Positions 45,831-57,865 of a DNA stretch of 64,000 nt are shown here, piece by piece. The position numbers were made by a program, and so were the translations under genes. The notes under the pieces are model-generated. The model was not told the DNA's origin. It worked only from the letters and a program-made list of their open reading frames with translations, and made no database searches. The stretch is taken from assembly GCA_941918925.1 (NCBI GenBank), contig OW799233.1, forward strand, positions 131,904,333-131,968,332, in the 5' to 3' direction. The stretch is from Phyto melanocephala (taxonomy: Eukaryota; Arthropoda; Insecta; Diptera; Rhinophoridae). Each line of letters begins with the position of its first letter. Within the stretch, counting starts at the first letter, position 1.

Positions 45831-47603
45831 CGTGGAAGGCAAAATTCTGTATCCAAAAAATTTTCTCAAACTGAATAGAAATAAAAATAGCAAAGGCGGC
45901 ATTACTTTTCAACAACTGCAAAAAAAAACAAAAATCAGCGTTTTACTGCAGCCAACTTCACTACCTAACGCACTGTTAACGTAGATTTTCCCAAATACAA
46001 AGCGTTGCCGCCACAGTATTTCGTTTAGCTTCATAAAAGTTGTAACGGCATAAGAATTTTTGGCAACTAATAAAAAACGCTGGCCATTCTTGTTTAGGTT
46101 CGGCTGTAAATTAATAAAAATTTATATTTTAAGAAAAGCCATTTAATGAAAAAACTTTACTCCATTAAATCACAAATTACTAAAATAAATATCAACAACA
46201 ACAAAACACACACACACACACTTTGCAATGCGGAAATCAACACATAAGTACAATAACTGACAAAATTACATTCGAATTTTATAATTTATTTACAATCAAC
46301 TAAAAAAAACCCTCTTTAGATTTACAAAACTTTCGCCACTAATGATGATTCATTAACACTTTAATGCAACTTAATAAGAAAAATGAAAAAGAAAAAAAAA
46401 ATAAATAAAAATCCCAACGTAAATTATGTTCTTAAATCCAACAGATAAAAAAAATCGACCAAGAATAAAAAACCCCTTCCTTCACTAAATCATGCAAAGA
46501 AACAAACAGCGACAAATAACCATGAAATTTATTTTAAATCATAAAAGAACTAATTTAATAACGATATTTACACCAGTATGATCACTTTGCTGTTTAGGTC
46601 TTATTCGCTTGGAGTGCGGTATGATCGTGCCATTCCAACACTTGTCCGCATGTTTGTGTATGTTTTAGGGGAAAGAAGATCCTGATCATCATAAGGCATT
46701 GTATGAAAACACGCAATGCAAACATTTTTAATATCCACCCAGTCAATAGTAAAACATTCTAATGAAAATGTGCTTAAATTTGTGCATTCTAGAATGCGAA
46801 TGTTTGATTGTAAGTGAGGATAAATAAGGATGAAAACTATCAGTAGAAAATATTTAGAATTGTTATCAATGCATGTTTATTTAAGAAATTTAAAAAAAAA
46901 TTATTTCCCTTCCTTTCCATTCCTTCTGTAAGCCGACATATAAGATTAACTTTAAAAACAGGTTTAAAGTCAATATAACAAATATATCTGCCCATTTATT
47001 TATTGTTCTGAAAAGCGTTGACTAAACGAATCTTTGTGAAACCAGAAAACATTTAATGGAAATGTCGTAATATACTCGATGCGGAGCCCATTAAGTAAGC
47101 TTAAATATATCTATCTTTATATCTTAAACAGTAACCTAACTAATTAACCGATTAAAAATAGCTTAGCCCAAACGCAATAATCTAAAAACATGAAATTTTG
47201 ACAGTGTGTTCCTCCTTTGAGCTATTGATCTACTAAGAAGGGATACTGGGAAATTTATGTTTTAACTTAAAATGATATAGATAAACTTGAAAAGGTATTG
47301 TTATCGACTAAAAAAATAAACTGACATGTATCTGGTTCTTTTCTGAATTTCTAACAAAAAAACTGTGTTTAGATACTTTTTTTGGCCATTAAGTAACTTC
47401 CAAAAACATAAAAATCGGAAAAAAATTTAAATTTAATAGTTTCTCCTCGTCATGCATAGGGGTTAAAAATCGTCCCTCATTTTAGAACATTTATAGACAT
47501 GAATTAATTATTACCACCTAATAGAATTTGGACAACTATTTAGGTGAAATTTTTGAAAACTGCTAGCGGGACAAAAAAGGTACTTATAGAGGAAAATATG
47601 TAT
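45831..47603. other. Non-coding stretch, possibly single-copy
   Basis: (CA)n microsatellite at about 46206-46222. No coding or TIR signal seen. ORF 47511-47714 on the minus strand enters the next element and is not a gene. Confidence 0.5.
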
Positions 47604-47613
47604 AATTGCTAGT

Positions 47614-48676
47614 AGGGTGATTGACTCGGTTATACAACCGGTGGAAAACCCGGTTTTTTCCTCTTTCAGCTGGCGGTTTTTTCTAAATGCTGATTTTCCG
47701 AATATCGAATACAACTGTTTTTTTATCCGAAAAAACCGTTTTTTTTAAGTTTGTTTTCATATGTCTTTGCAACCAATCGTACCATAGTATATTTAGTACG
47801 CGGAAAGTTTTCAAAAATTAGAAAATAAATCTATTAAATATTATTCCATAATATTGTAAGAAATTTATTTGTTGTTTAAAAAACAAATGTAAAATAATTG
47901 ATCTTTAATATTATTTTTTTATAGGATATAAACGTAACGTTAAAAGTTAAAGGTAATTGAAGCATAAACTTAGCTGATCGATTACTTTTAGGAAAAAAAT
48001 GAAGTTAAAATAAAGAAAAACCAATAATCTTTACTTCTAGATCCTAATTTTAATTAATGGCATTGAGTGTCCGTCAACGTAAATTTCAATTAAACCATCA
48101 AACAAACTAGTTTATGCCTATATTTGTATGTCTGTCAGGGGTATAAGAAAGAAATTTTAAAATGAAATTTTAAAGATGTTTTCCCTAGCCTTCAAAATGT
48201 ATTTCAAATTACAGAAATAATTTCAAACAAAATACGTTAGTGCATATTAGTTTAAAAGATCAATTTAATATTTAAAAAATGTACCGAAGGAGATACAAAA
48301 ATGTATAACAGCATTATGAAAAGTTTTATTTATTTATTTATGAATTAATTGTATTTATTTATATTACTTGTAAAGAGTACCTTTTGACCTTATATTTAAC
48401 TAATTAAAACCAAATTAGTCAACTGCATTCATGTCAGTTATTGCGTAATTGTGCAGCCAAACGTATATAAATTGTAGAAATTTCCTATTTATGTATAAAT
48501 TTAATTATAATCTTTTTTTACAATATTTTTTAATTTGTTCTTTATATATTATACATTCGAACCGGTTTACCGGTTTTTTCTCAATTTTCAAAACAGCAAC
48601 CGGTTTTTTTTTTAATTTTAAATTTCAAACTATTTGAAAACCGGTTTCTTAAAAAAGTCGAATAATCGATCACCCC
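47614..48676. mobile_element. TIR element with 10-bp target duplication
   Basis: Ends AGGGTGATTGA and, reversed, GGGGTGATCGA. A perfect direct repeat AATTGCTAGT flanks it (47604-47613 and 48677-48686). CCGGTT-type motifs are concentrated at both ends (ACAACCGGTGG, AACCCGGTTTTTTCC, CGAACCGGTTTACCGGTTTT, GAAAACCGGTTTC), likely subterminal binding repeats. A 9-11-bp duplication would fit a Mutator-like element, but hAT with chance extension is possible. No transposase was recognised. The older relative is at 9781-11400. Confidence 0.75.
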
Positions 48677-48722
48677 AATTGCTAGTTACTGAGTCAATTC
48701 GGATAAAACATGCTATAGGGAT

Positions 48723-48904
48723 GAGTGTCCCTGTGGACCAGTCAGTAAAGGACAAGTTAGTTGTTTGGGGGTTGCGGGTTCGATTCCCGCCGGAGACTCT
48801 GGAATTGTCTGCTTCTCTTTCTCTTCTATCCTAAGACCGTAATGGTATCCGAGTGAAGGTGTGAGGGTAACTTTGCACCAGCCTTACCTACCTACCTACC
48901 TACC
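48723..48904 (+). mobile_element. tRNA-derived SINE, best-preserved copy
   Basis: The A-box-like TGGACCAGTCAG (48734-48745) and perfect B box GGTTCGATTCC (48777-48787) form a pol III promoter. Then CGCCGGAGACTCTGG, a CTGCTTCTCTTTCTCTTC tract, GTGTGAGGGTAAC and a (CCTA)n 3' tail (48888-48904). Perfect 12-bp target duplications TGCTATAGGGAT lie at 48711-48722 and 48905-48916. It inserted just beyond the 10-bp-duplication element. Confidence 0.92.
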
Positions 48905-49089
48905 TGCTATAGGGATATTAGCAGACATAATAAATCATGTAAAATAAAATTCGAAACACATTTATACTGAACTGGAAATCACATATTTGCAAAAGTGGAC
49001 TTATTCCCTTTGAATAATGTCTATTAAAATATTTTATTGTTAAAAAGATTTTTGAACAGTTTACACTTTGAATTTGTACATTGATATGG

Positions 49090-49560
49090 GAAATTCAAAA
49101 CGGTACTTTTTCTTCTTTTGGTACTTTTTATATAATTTTTAGGTAACAACCTAAAAATTGGAAATTAAGGTTTTTTGTTACAAGTCGGGGTTGAAAATTG
49201 TATGGGCGACCCCTTTTACCATTTTAATGACTTTATACTTCTGGTATTTTCCACTTTTATGGATCTAAATTACTAAAATTAGAGATTACTGCTAAAAGTT
49301 GAGATTGAAAATGATATCGTCGACCCAAGAGGTACTTTTTCGCATTTTTATAGTACTTTTTTCGTATATTTTTTTATTGTAAAGCTAGAGTTTTAAAATC
49401 AGGTACTATTGATGCGAAGTGAGACTGAAAATGTTATGGGTGATCAAAAAGTTACTTTTTCGCATTTTCATGGTACTTTTTGTACTTTCTACCTTTGTGA
49501 AGTTAAAATTTAGAAATAAGAGACTATTGATCCGAGGTGAGACTGATATGTTATGACTAA
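49090..49560. repeat. Degenerate ~117-bp tandem repeat, four units
   Basis: The block GAAAAT(T/G)(G/A)TATxG recurs at about 49193, 49307, 49427 and 49543 (GATATGTTATG). Each unit contains GGTACTTTTT, CGCATTTT(T/C)AT and a GA(G)ACTATTGATxCGA(A/G)GTGAGA-like end. Divergence between units is considerable, so it is an old array or part of a longer repeat. Confidence 0.65.
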
Positions 49561-50051
49561 ATAGCAAGAAACGCGTTGGCGGTCTTATTAAAAAATACAA
49601 TTAAAAAATTTTTCTATGTAACGGTTTAAAAGACCATAATCCCGACGAATTCACTTTAAATAATTTCTTGATTGTTACTTTATTTGGCTGATAATTTTAA
49701 AATAGCAGCATTTTTGTTAGTGTTTTTACAAAAAAACTTTCGTTGGCTAAAGCTAACTATGCAAATGTAAGCATCTTTGATAATCCAGCCTAAAATTAGG
49801 CGAAAATATGTGCAACAGCTCTGTGAATACCACTTGTAAAGTAAACTAGCTTTGATTTTTTCTCTATGCATCCGTAAGAGGCACTCAACTTAAAGCTCCA
49901 ATGCCGCTTGTTATGTGCGGTACTGTTATATGAATAACACCCGAACAACGCCCACAAATTTTTTAGAAATTTTACAAAAAATATAATTCAATGTTTAAAT
50001 CAGTTAATGGTGGCCGTTACAGATCCATTACCACTGCCTTTTATATGACAA
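49561..50051. other. Short non-coding gap
   Basis: No feature recognised. The 63-codon minus-strand ORF at 49680-49871 has no known domain. Confidence 0.5.
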
Positions 50052-50746
50052 CTGGAAAAGTCCGCCACGCGTTGCTACGCCTCTTATTGAATGAAAATGC
50101 ACTCTGAATTTAAATTGAATATTAAGTGCAAAAAGCTAAAAATTATAACTTTTTTTAATGGGCGTGGCATTACCCACTTTTCTAATTACGAAACTGTTTA
50201 GTCATGAGAGCTCAATATGTGTGTGCAAGGTTTCAAAAAAATCGATCTAGTGCAAGATAAAAATTATAACTTATTTCTTATGGGCGTGGCACTGCCCACT
50301 TTTATAATCACGAAATTGAATAATCATGAGAGCTCAACATGTGTGTGAAAAGTTTCAGAAAAATCAGTGAAGTTCAAGTAGCTGAAAATAATAACTTATT
50401 TTTATGGGCGTGGCACTGCCCACTTTTCTAATCACGAAATTATTAAGTCATGACAGCTCAAATGTGTGCAAAGTTTCAGAAAAATCTGTCCAGTGCAAGT
50501 ACCTCAAAATAATAACTTTTTTATGGGCATGGCCCCGCCCACTTTTCTAATCACAAAATTATATAGTCATGACAGCTCAATATGTGTGCAAAGTTTCAGA
50601 AAAATCGGTCAAGTGCAAGTAGCTAAAAATGATAACTAATTTTTATGAGCCACCCATAAACACTCCCTGGAATTTGTACAACAACTTGCCAAAGTTTGAG
50701 TCCGATCGGTTTTACAGTTTCAGAGTTTCACTTTTATATATATAGA
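50052..50746 (-). mobile_element. Non-autonomous Helitron with internal array
   Basis: Minus-strand 5' end TCTATATATATAAAAGTGAA (at 50746) and 3' end GGCGGACTTTTCCAG (CCAG at 50055-50052, a CTAG variant), with A before and T after, as for Helitron insertion between A and T. The internal unit GGGCGTGGC...CACTTTTCTAATCACGAAAT repeats at about 50160, 50281, 50405 and 50523, plus a divergent last unit. No coding. Same family as 1-557 and 59487-60095. Confidence 0.85.
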
Positions 50747-50764
50747 TTGAATGTCATTAATATG

Positions 50765-51045
50765 AAGGGGCTTTCACAAGACAACATGCAACATGCCATG
50801 CATCTTGTGTTTTGTTGAAAAAAATGTTCGGTAAACGAATTCATTTACGTAATTGAACCTTAAACCGGTCCTCAACATATCATAGCTAGACAATTTCTGT
50901 TGGGTATACGTGAAGTATCTGGTCTTTATCGATCAGCCACACACGATTGACGACACAAAAAATCGTGCTACAAAAAGTAATTGGATTTAGAATATGTACC
51001 AGCCAGCCGAGATGGCCATATCCGGAAATCATATTTAAATCAAAA
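50765..51045 (+). pseudogene. Mariner transposase C-terminal half, relic
   Basis: RQHATCHASCVLLKKMFGKR followed by IHLRN corresponds to the block around the second catalytic Asp ('QDGATCHTxRxxxxLLxxxFGxRxISRN'), with the Asp itself lost. VFIDQPHTIDDTKNRAT matches the 'VYxxxPxTIxxLKxxI' helix. SRDGHIRKSYLNQ, from another frame, corresponds to the C-terminal 'SRGGHLxxIIFxx'. The fragment starts close to the Helitron end (50746), consistent with the Helitron having landed in the mariner copy. Confidence 0.68.
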
Positions 51046-53489
51046 TGGTTAATAATGGGAATTTCATTAATCGTTTTCTTTAAATTTAAATAAAACAAAG
51101 TTGGTAAATTTACAAGGTATTCTAAGTGTCGTATTGTCATAATGTCAAAATTCTTCAAATATGTAAGACCATATTTAAAAATGTTACAATAAACAATAAA
51201 ATACACCCCATTCATTTTAAAAATTTTGGGTAATTATATCATTATGACAATACAATACTTAAGGCCTTTTGAAAATACAATTAATTTGTATAAAAAATTT
51301 TGACTTTTTTCTTTGTTTAAGAGGTCCATTATTGCATTCGTGTATGAAATGTAACATAGAGCTTATGTCCTCACATAAAATATTTCTAATTATCCATTTT
51401 TTCAGTTTTAGTTCATTGTGGCATACAAGCCAACCTTCGCAAATCCCAAATGACGGACATTTTTGGGCCAGTTCTAGGTAAGTACGAAAAATATATTTTA
51501 AGTTTTCACCTTTATATTTTAGGCGGTGATATGAATTGAAAGTTGTTTTATATTCAAGAATTATAGTAGAATTTTATAACAAATCATCTTTTTTTAATTT
51601 TGAAATTTTTTTGTCCTTTTTTGAAGAGTTTATTTTGCGTTTTCCCTATGAAGACACAAAAAAAATTATAAGTTTAAGTGTTAGAATTATAAAATGTTTC
51701 ACCGAAATGTTCGACTTTATATTTTATATAAATCTGCTGCGCATATCAGTTGCCTAAAATTGAGGAATAACACATTTTCCGATTTGACATAGGAATACGT
51801 TAAAGTGATATAATTTTAGCGCTCCTGAACACACTTTCAAACCATTGCCAGAGTGTTTTTATTTTGGACATCCATTGTTTTGATTTTCTGAAAACTTGAG
51901 TTCTTCTCTATGCTTAATGCTTCAATTCTTTGTTATTATTATAACACCATACAATTTTTTAAAATTGTATCTAAAGATTTTTTTTTGCAATTTTTAAACT
52001 CATTTTATGAAGCATAAGAAAAAAATCATTTTCAAATAATATAAGAAAATGTTTAATATTTTTGCCAAAAAATTCAAGCATTTGTCACCGAAATATTTTG
52101 AATTAGTTTTTAAAAGAAAAATTATTTTTTTCCAAACTAAAGATGATTTAAATCATATTAATCCAATGCAACAGAAAAAAATTAATTCGCTGTTTAATTC
52201 TTTAAAATAAAAAATTTTTATGCCCCACCTTGCCACATCCTTAAACATTTACTGACATTTGCAAATGATGTAGGGTATAAAAAAATCGAAGAACAAAACA
52301 AAAAAGCTGAGAAAAATATGCAACACAACAACGCCTGTGGTAATAATAAAGATAAATGTCATGTCGGATCAGGACTAAAGCAATGAGAAATCAAAAATCC
52401 GCACATAAAACTAAAGACATAACACGAAAATATTTTTATTGAAACAAGGAAAACAATGGAAAACAACTTGTGAACAAATTTTAAGTTGCAAAATAGTTTT
52501 CCTTCACCGTCAGAAATCAGTTATAGTATATCTGAACTATACTTACATGTGTTCATATGATGATCAGATTCAGATTTCTCATGCGTGATTTTAAAAATTT
52601 TTTTTTAGGAAAAATTTCACGTGTTCTCTTTTGCGTGCTCTGTCTTTAAATTTTAAACCATCAGACATTATACATACGCACTGCGTTTTTCTCTTGTTTT
52701 TTAAGTTTTTTTCCACTTTGCGCTTTAACTCTGACTGGACGCATGTGTAGACAGACAAGTTGTCAGTTTAAGCCGTTTCATATTTTCGCTTTTGCATTTC
52801 GAATGAACTCATGTATGCGAAAAACGAACAACAAGAACGTCTTTATGATTTAAAGTTCTTATTGCAGCATTTTTTAAACATTTTATCCATCCGTATGGAG
52901 TTCAGTTTAAGACAGTCCCAAACGCATATTTTCAATTGCTCTCTCTACTGGCCAGGCAATCGAACGACCATCTATGACTAATATGAATGATAAATTTATT
53001 GTATTTTTAATACTAAAATGCCATAAAAAGGAACAACAACCAAAATTACATGTTAAAATCCTGGTGATACTATTTTTTTTTTTAATTTATCTCAATACTT
53101 AAATAGGATGTCATAGTGGAATGCCTACTTATTCACTGCGGTAGTAGAAGAGTATGCCTTCAATTGAATTGTTGTGACATTTATATTATCAATATCACAA
53201 TGAAGACATATTTATAACATCATCTTAGGGAGGGGATAATAAATATTTAAATACAAATTTGCAAAAATGTAAATTTTATTCATATTATTTTAACTGGGCA
53301 GCAAGTCACTTGCTTCTTATTTTTTCCACTGACTTGGTTAAGATGTCTAGATTAAATGTTACGCTTCTTAAATCGTTTTTTTTTTTGTTTGTGAATGTAT
53401 TAGTTGTAGTTACTTTTTTTTTTAACTGGCACTAGGAAGACTTCTGATGAAATTAAATAACTTAATTTAGAGTCGTTTTAGTTTATTTG
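51046..53489. other. Non-coding AT-rich stretch
   Basis: No gene, RNA or paired termini recognised. ORFs 50886-51215 (minus, 109 codons; overlaps the mariner relic in antisense), 51269-51481 and 51536-51757 lack known motifs. ATGTAGGGTATAAAAAAA at about 52268 resembles the end motif of dispersed repeats. Confidence 0.5.
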
Positions 53490-55401
53490 TACACCCTATA
53501 TCTGTGGTGCACAGGGTATGTAAAGTTTCGTCATTCTGTTTGTAATTTCTACTATATTTATTTCCGACTTCTTGAAAAAAAGCTGATAAATAGGGGGGTA
53601 TATTGAGTGATATCTTTCTGTCCGTTATTAGTTAAAATAAACTTTCAGAAGACCTGATAAGCTTGCATAGGCCTGTGTCTGAAGTCAATCTTTGGAAAAT
53701 ATTTGGAAATTAATGACTAAATCCCTATCGTCCCATACATTTGTAGGACATATCTGTTTAGCCCTTAGATACACAGATGCATATACACAGTCTTTGCTAT
53801 TTTCATTATTATATGTCTTTATGGATATTTAAAGTGTGGTTCAACCAAAACGCACGAAGTTTTTAGAGAATTATCTCACTATTGTTTATTATTTATTACA
53901 ATTACGTGTGAAACAAAATATCGGCCAAATGCTCGACAAGGCTTCAGTGGCATACTTCTAGCCGATAGTCCATATTTTTAATGCCAATTTTGCCTTTGGA
54001 GATATGCGTAAACAAATTTTTAATAAATTAGTTGCTAATCAACAAAGTTATAGGCAAGAATTCTTTGCAAAGAATATGCATATATTTTTATTATATCAAG
54101 TTTCTTAAACTCCTGTATAAACTTTCGAGGCGCCATTTTCTCCAAATTGCAAGCCGTAGCTCTGAAAAAAAAGCCGTAGCCGAGAAAAACTAACAAATCG
54201 GTTTGAAACTAACTGAGATATAAGCAACAAAATGCTAATGCTTCAATGTTTTTCCTAAAATTTGCAAATTAAAAATCAATTTTTCTAGCTTGTAGACAAC
54301 CTAGGGGGTAAACATGGCTATCACATGCAAACTTGAACATTAAAAAATGTAAGATGTATTATGGCCGACAGTAGAAAATGGCGTACATAAAAATTTTGAA
54401 AGGGGTCAAATAAAATTGTTAAAAACTTTTCCTCTTTTACAGCCATAGTACTCCTTTTAAAAGAAAGGGCTTGATTAGAAGAATACGGTAAACTATTAAA
54501 AATATAAAATCCAAAATGGCGTTCTAAATAAAATGGTGGATATTTAGATCAAATATACTTAATAAGGCCCACATGATTGGTATCAAATGAAAGGCAGAAT
54601 ACAGTTAACTATGAAAAGCTCTTGTTGGGTTTTACATCGAGTGTTCAACGAAATAAAATGGCGAATAATATATTTTTCTCAACCCCTTCAATACGGGTAT
54701 GAAATGACGGGGCTTGAGTAGTACAATAAAGTGGTTCGCCTTCCATATAAAAAAAATTGTGCCAGTCACCCCCTAGGATTAAGAAAAATAATGAAAAAGC
54801 AATTCCCAAAATATTTTTTTTTTATTTTCGCGCGACGCCTAAAAATGCCGCTTTTTTAATATTTCGTTTACTGTGCCGCCATTTTTAGTCCGATGATAAA
54901 ATTTTGTATGCCGGTGTTTATGGCTCTGTAAGGGCTACGTTTCTGTTTTTAATAGCTTTTTTTTACCAACATGCCGAATTCTGGTTATGATATTAAAAAA
55001 CTCGGTTCGTTCATACCCACCCTAATGCTGAATATTTTCGAACACCGGTATACAAAATGTTATGATCAGACTAAAAATGGCGACACACTGAAAAAAATAT
55101 TAAAAGGTCGGTATTTGTAGGTATGGGAATAAAATAAAAAACATATTTTTTGAATCATTTTTACATTATCTTTAATCCTGACACAATTTTTTTTCAAACC
55201 ACTCTATACTATAGTACAATATATTTAGTTAATTATGTAAAAATTCACAAATTAAAGATGGCATCCAAAATAAAAAGGTAAATTGTAGTAAAACAGTAAT
55301 TCTGAAATCTGGGCTACGCTACGATGAGGTGTTTGTTCTTATGAACATGATGTACATATTTATTCGCCACGGTCGAATATACATATCACTCTTACATGTT
55401 T
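53490..55401 (+). mobile_element. Long diverged mini-me-like element, copy H
   Basis: The left end ACACCCTATATCTGTGGTGC with ACAGGGTATGTAAAG is an altered 5' stem-loop; TCATTCTGTTTGTAATTTCT, TTTCCGACTTCTTG and a single CTGTCCG remnant follow. The right end TATTCGCCACGGTCGAATA then CATATCACTCTTACATGTTT is an altered terminal hairpin. At 1.9 kb it is more than twice the usual copy length; its interior (53830-55230) is not found in the others and contains the fold-back at 54716-55222. It could be one long variant, or two half-copies bounding other DNA. Confidence 0.5.
54716..55222. repeat. Long imperfect inverted repeat (~190-bp arms)
   Basis: Arms of about 54716-54912 and 55034-55222 are related in reverse complement: GTGCCGCCATTTTTAGTCCG against GTGTCGCCATTTTTAGTCTG, TTTTGTATGCCGGTGTT against TTTTGTATACCGGTGTT, AAAAAATTGTG.CAG and AGGATTAA.A.AATAATG, AGTACAAT with GTGGTT. 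The loop is about 120 nt. It may be a fold-back transposon or a hairpin able to give double-stranded RNA if transcribed. No coding sequence was recognised. Confidence 0.65.
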
Positions 55402-57238
55402 TTTATTATTGTTAATACCAACAAACCACAATCATCTGCAACGTAAAGGAACGAACAATGAAAACCTTTTTTTTTCTAGCCAACTTTTAAATCTGCGACA
55501 GTTTAGTTACTAGATATTTTATGCAAAATTTTGGACAAGTTGTAGATTTATTACATGTCTCAAATTACGCGTTATAAATTCGTATAAAATTTTATTTGGT
55601 TAGAATTTATAAAAGCAGGCGCAATAAAATCGTAATAACAAAAGGCTTTTGACAAATATTTGCTTAATTTAATTACAGTCTTGTTTAACAAATGTTTTGT
55701 GTAGTTGTTTTAACATATTTTTTATAGCCACCGGTTTAAAGTATTTTAAGTTTGTTATATGGTTTGTAAAAAGAGGGAATATTATTTGCGACAATGACTG
55801 TAGTTTCCTTAGATAAGTAATGCTTGTTGAAAATTTTTGAAAACGTTCGAGAACTTTATGCATAATTTAGCTACAATAAATATATGTTACCAATAGAAGC
55901 CAAATTCATTAATCACAAAATATAAATAAATATAAATTAATAACATAAAAATATTTCACTTAAAATTTTATTATTATTATTTTACTAAAATTTAAATACA
56001 AATCTCTTAAAGTTAAATAAAATTGTAAAAAGTGTTGCTTATTTATATTATTTTACATTGATGAGGGGTATTCAAAATTCGACCAAGCTGCACATTTATC
56101 TTTAACTAAAAGAGTTAAACGAACTTTTAAACACTACACAATTATATATTATGTAAAACTAAATAACTTAAAGCAGAGGTGGCCAAAAGGTCAAAAATAT
56201 TAAGACACTCATATTTTTTATCAAAATAATTTAAGCGTAGAAAAATATGCTAAAAACATCTTGTATAGAATCAGATTTTTGTAAAATTTTTCTACTCAAT
56301 AAATATTTTTAATAAATTTTGAATTTATAGAAAATTTTTACGGAATGATATTGCAGTATTAAAAGTTCGACCATATCTACTTATATTTTAGAATTTTTTT
56401 AAATATTTTCTAAAAATAAGTTCTACACTTAAAAAAACAAATCATGTAATCCGTACTTAAATTAAGCCATAGCGGTGTCAGAAGTACGGTAAGTACCGAT
56501 TTTCGTAAATCAAGTGTTAAAAGCTTGATTTAAGAATGAATATGTCTACTATGAATTTCTTAATTTTAGGAATAGTTAAGCCGAAAAGGTTTCATTTTAA
56601 AAATTATTAGAGTGATTTAAGGCTGAAACCGTACCTGACGTAAGCTTCATTCAAGTGAAAAGTGAATAATTGGTGATTTAAATAATAAAATTTTATTAAT
56701 CTAGCTCATTGTTCAGTTGTGAATCTCTGCTAAATTTATTCTATTATGTTATTAGTGTTATTTAGATAATTAGAAAAAAAAATATTAAAATAAAAATAAA
56801 TTTGTAAATCAAAAGTTTCTTAAATTTTTAAACCCATGTACATGTTTTAAGTTTAATTGTTCTAACTTTTTATATTGAATTTACTGTAAAACATTTCATT
56901 TATTTAATTATTTAACTTCCTAAAACATTTTCTAAATTAAATTAAATTGTAATCAATTTAAGAATATTTAAAAATTATTCCAATGTAAGCCGAGTGGACG
57001 ATTTCATCATCAGCAATATATAACGGTATACTCATATGTAATTTGAAAATAGTATTTATGTTACAATTTAATAGCGTAATTCACAATCTTGTGCAAATGG
57101 TCTTGCATCAGTGCATTTGCAAAATAGTAGAGTATATTTTTACTTCACACTAACAAAGTATACACAAATAGAACATATTTGCAATGGTGCCAATTTGCAA
57201 TGGCAAATACACAAGTTTGTGAATTGGACTAATGTATT
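55402..57238. other. Non-coding AT-rich stretch
   Basis: GCAGAGGTGGCCAAAAGG at about 56173 resembles a hAT terminus but has no visible partner. GTAAGCCGAGTGGACGATTTC..ATCATCAGCA at 56986-57018 resembles part of the 21733-22290 element. ORF 55669-55863 (minus) is unrecognised. Confidence 0.45.
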
Positions 57239-57865
57239 TTTATACCCTTCACACAGTGAAAAAGTGTATATATAGGTTTGTCATTCCGTTTGTAATTTCT
57301 ACAATTTTCATTTCCGAGCCCATAAAGTATATATTTTCTGAAAGCTTATGAATACAGGAGTCGATTAAGCCCTGACCGTCTGTCCGTGTGTTGGTTGAAA
57401 TCAACTTTTAGAAGCAACTATATGTTCTACAGATCTGACTATGGTATCAATCTTTTGGAAATATCCGGAAATGAATTACTGTTGAAATTCAGCACAATCG
57501 CCCCATAACTTTCTGAGATATGAGCAAAAAACCACGACCACCTCGTTTTTTTCACAATTACAACAACAACATACATATATACTGGTTAGAGTAAACGTGG
57601 CATCGAATCCCAGCTGAGCCAAAATTTTTTTTTTATTTTTTTTTTTGTTTGATATATTATTTATATTTTTATTATTATTTTTTTAATATATATTTTTTAA
57701 TTTTTTAAAAATTTTTTTTTTAATTTCGTGTAATTTTTTTTATTGTTATTTTGTTTTTAATACATTTTTTTTTTTTTTGTAATTTTTTTTTTATTATTGC
57801 ATGAATACACGTTGTGAAGGGTATATAAGATTCGGCACGGCCGAATTTAGCACTCTTACTTGTTT
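57239..57865 (+). mobile_element. Mini-me-like element, copy F
   Basis: Stem-loop TATACCCTTCACACAGTG..AAAGTGTATATATAG, GTTTGTCATTCCG, CGAGCCCATAAAGTATATA, a short GTCY tract (GACCGTCTGTCCGTGTG), GAAATCAACTTTTAGAAGC, CCACGACCACCTCG, CAGCTGAGCC, a T-rich simple region (57620-57795) and the hairpin ATTCGGCACGGCCGAAT with CACTCTTACTTGTT. The 5' end is of the ACACAGTG type, while the following sequence matches the CACCTGTGG-type copies, so it may be a recombinant. Confidence 0.82.

Noticed and set aside
48734..48797. Possible tRNA gene
   Set aside because: A and B boxes are present, but they head a SINE with 3' tail and target duplications, and the acceptor stem does not close.
50886..51215. 109-codon minus-strand ORF
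   Set aside because: Antisense to the mariner C-terminal relic, with no recognisable domain.
56173..56200. hAT-like terminus CAGAGGTGGCCAA
   Set aside because: No matching inverted end was found downstream or upstream.
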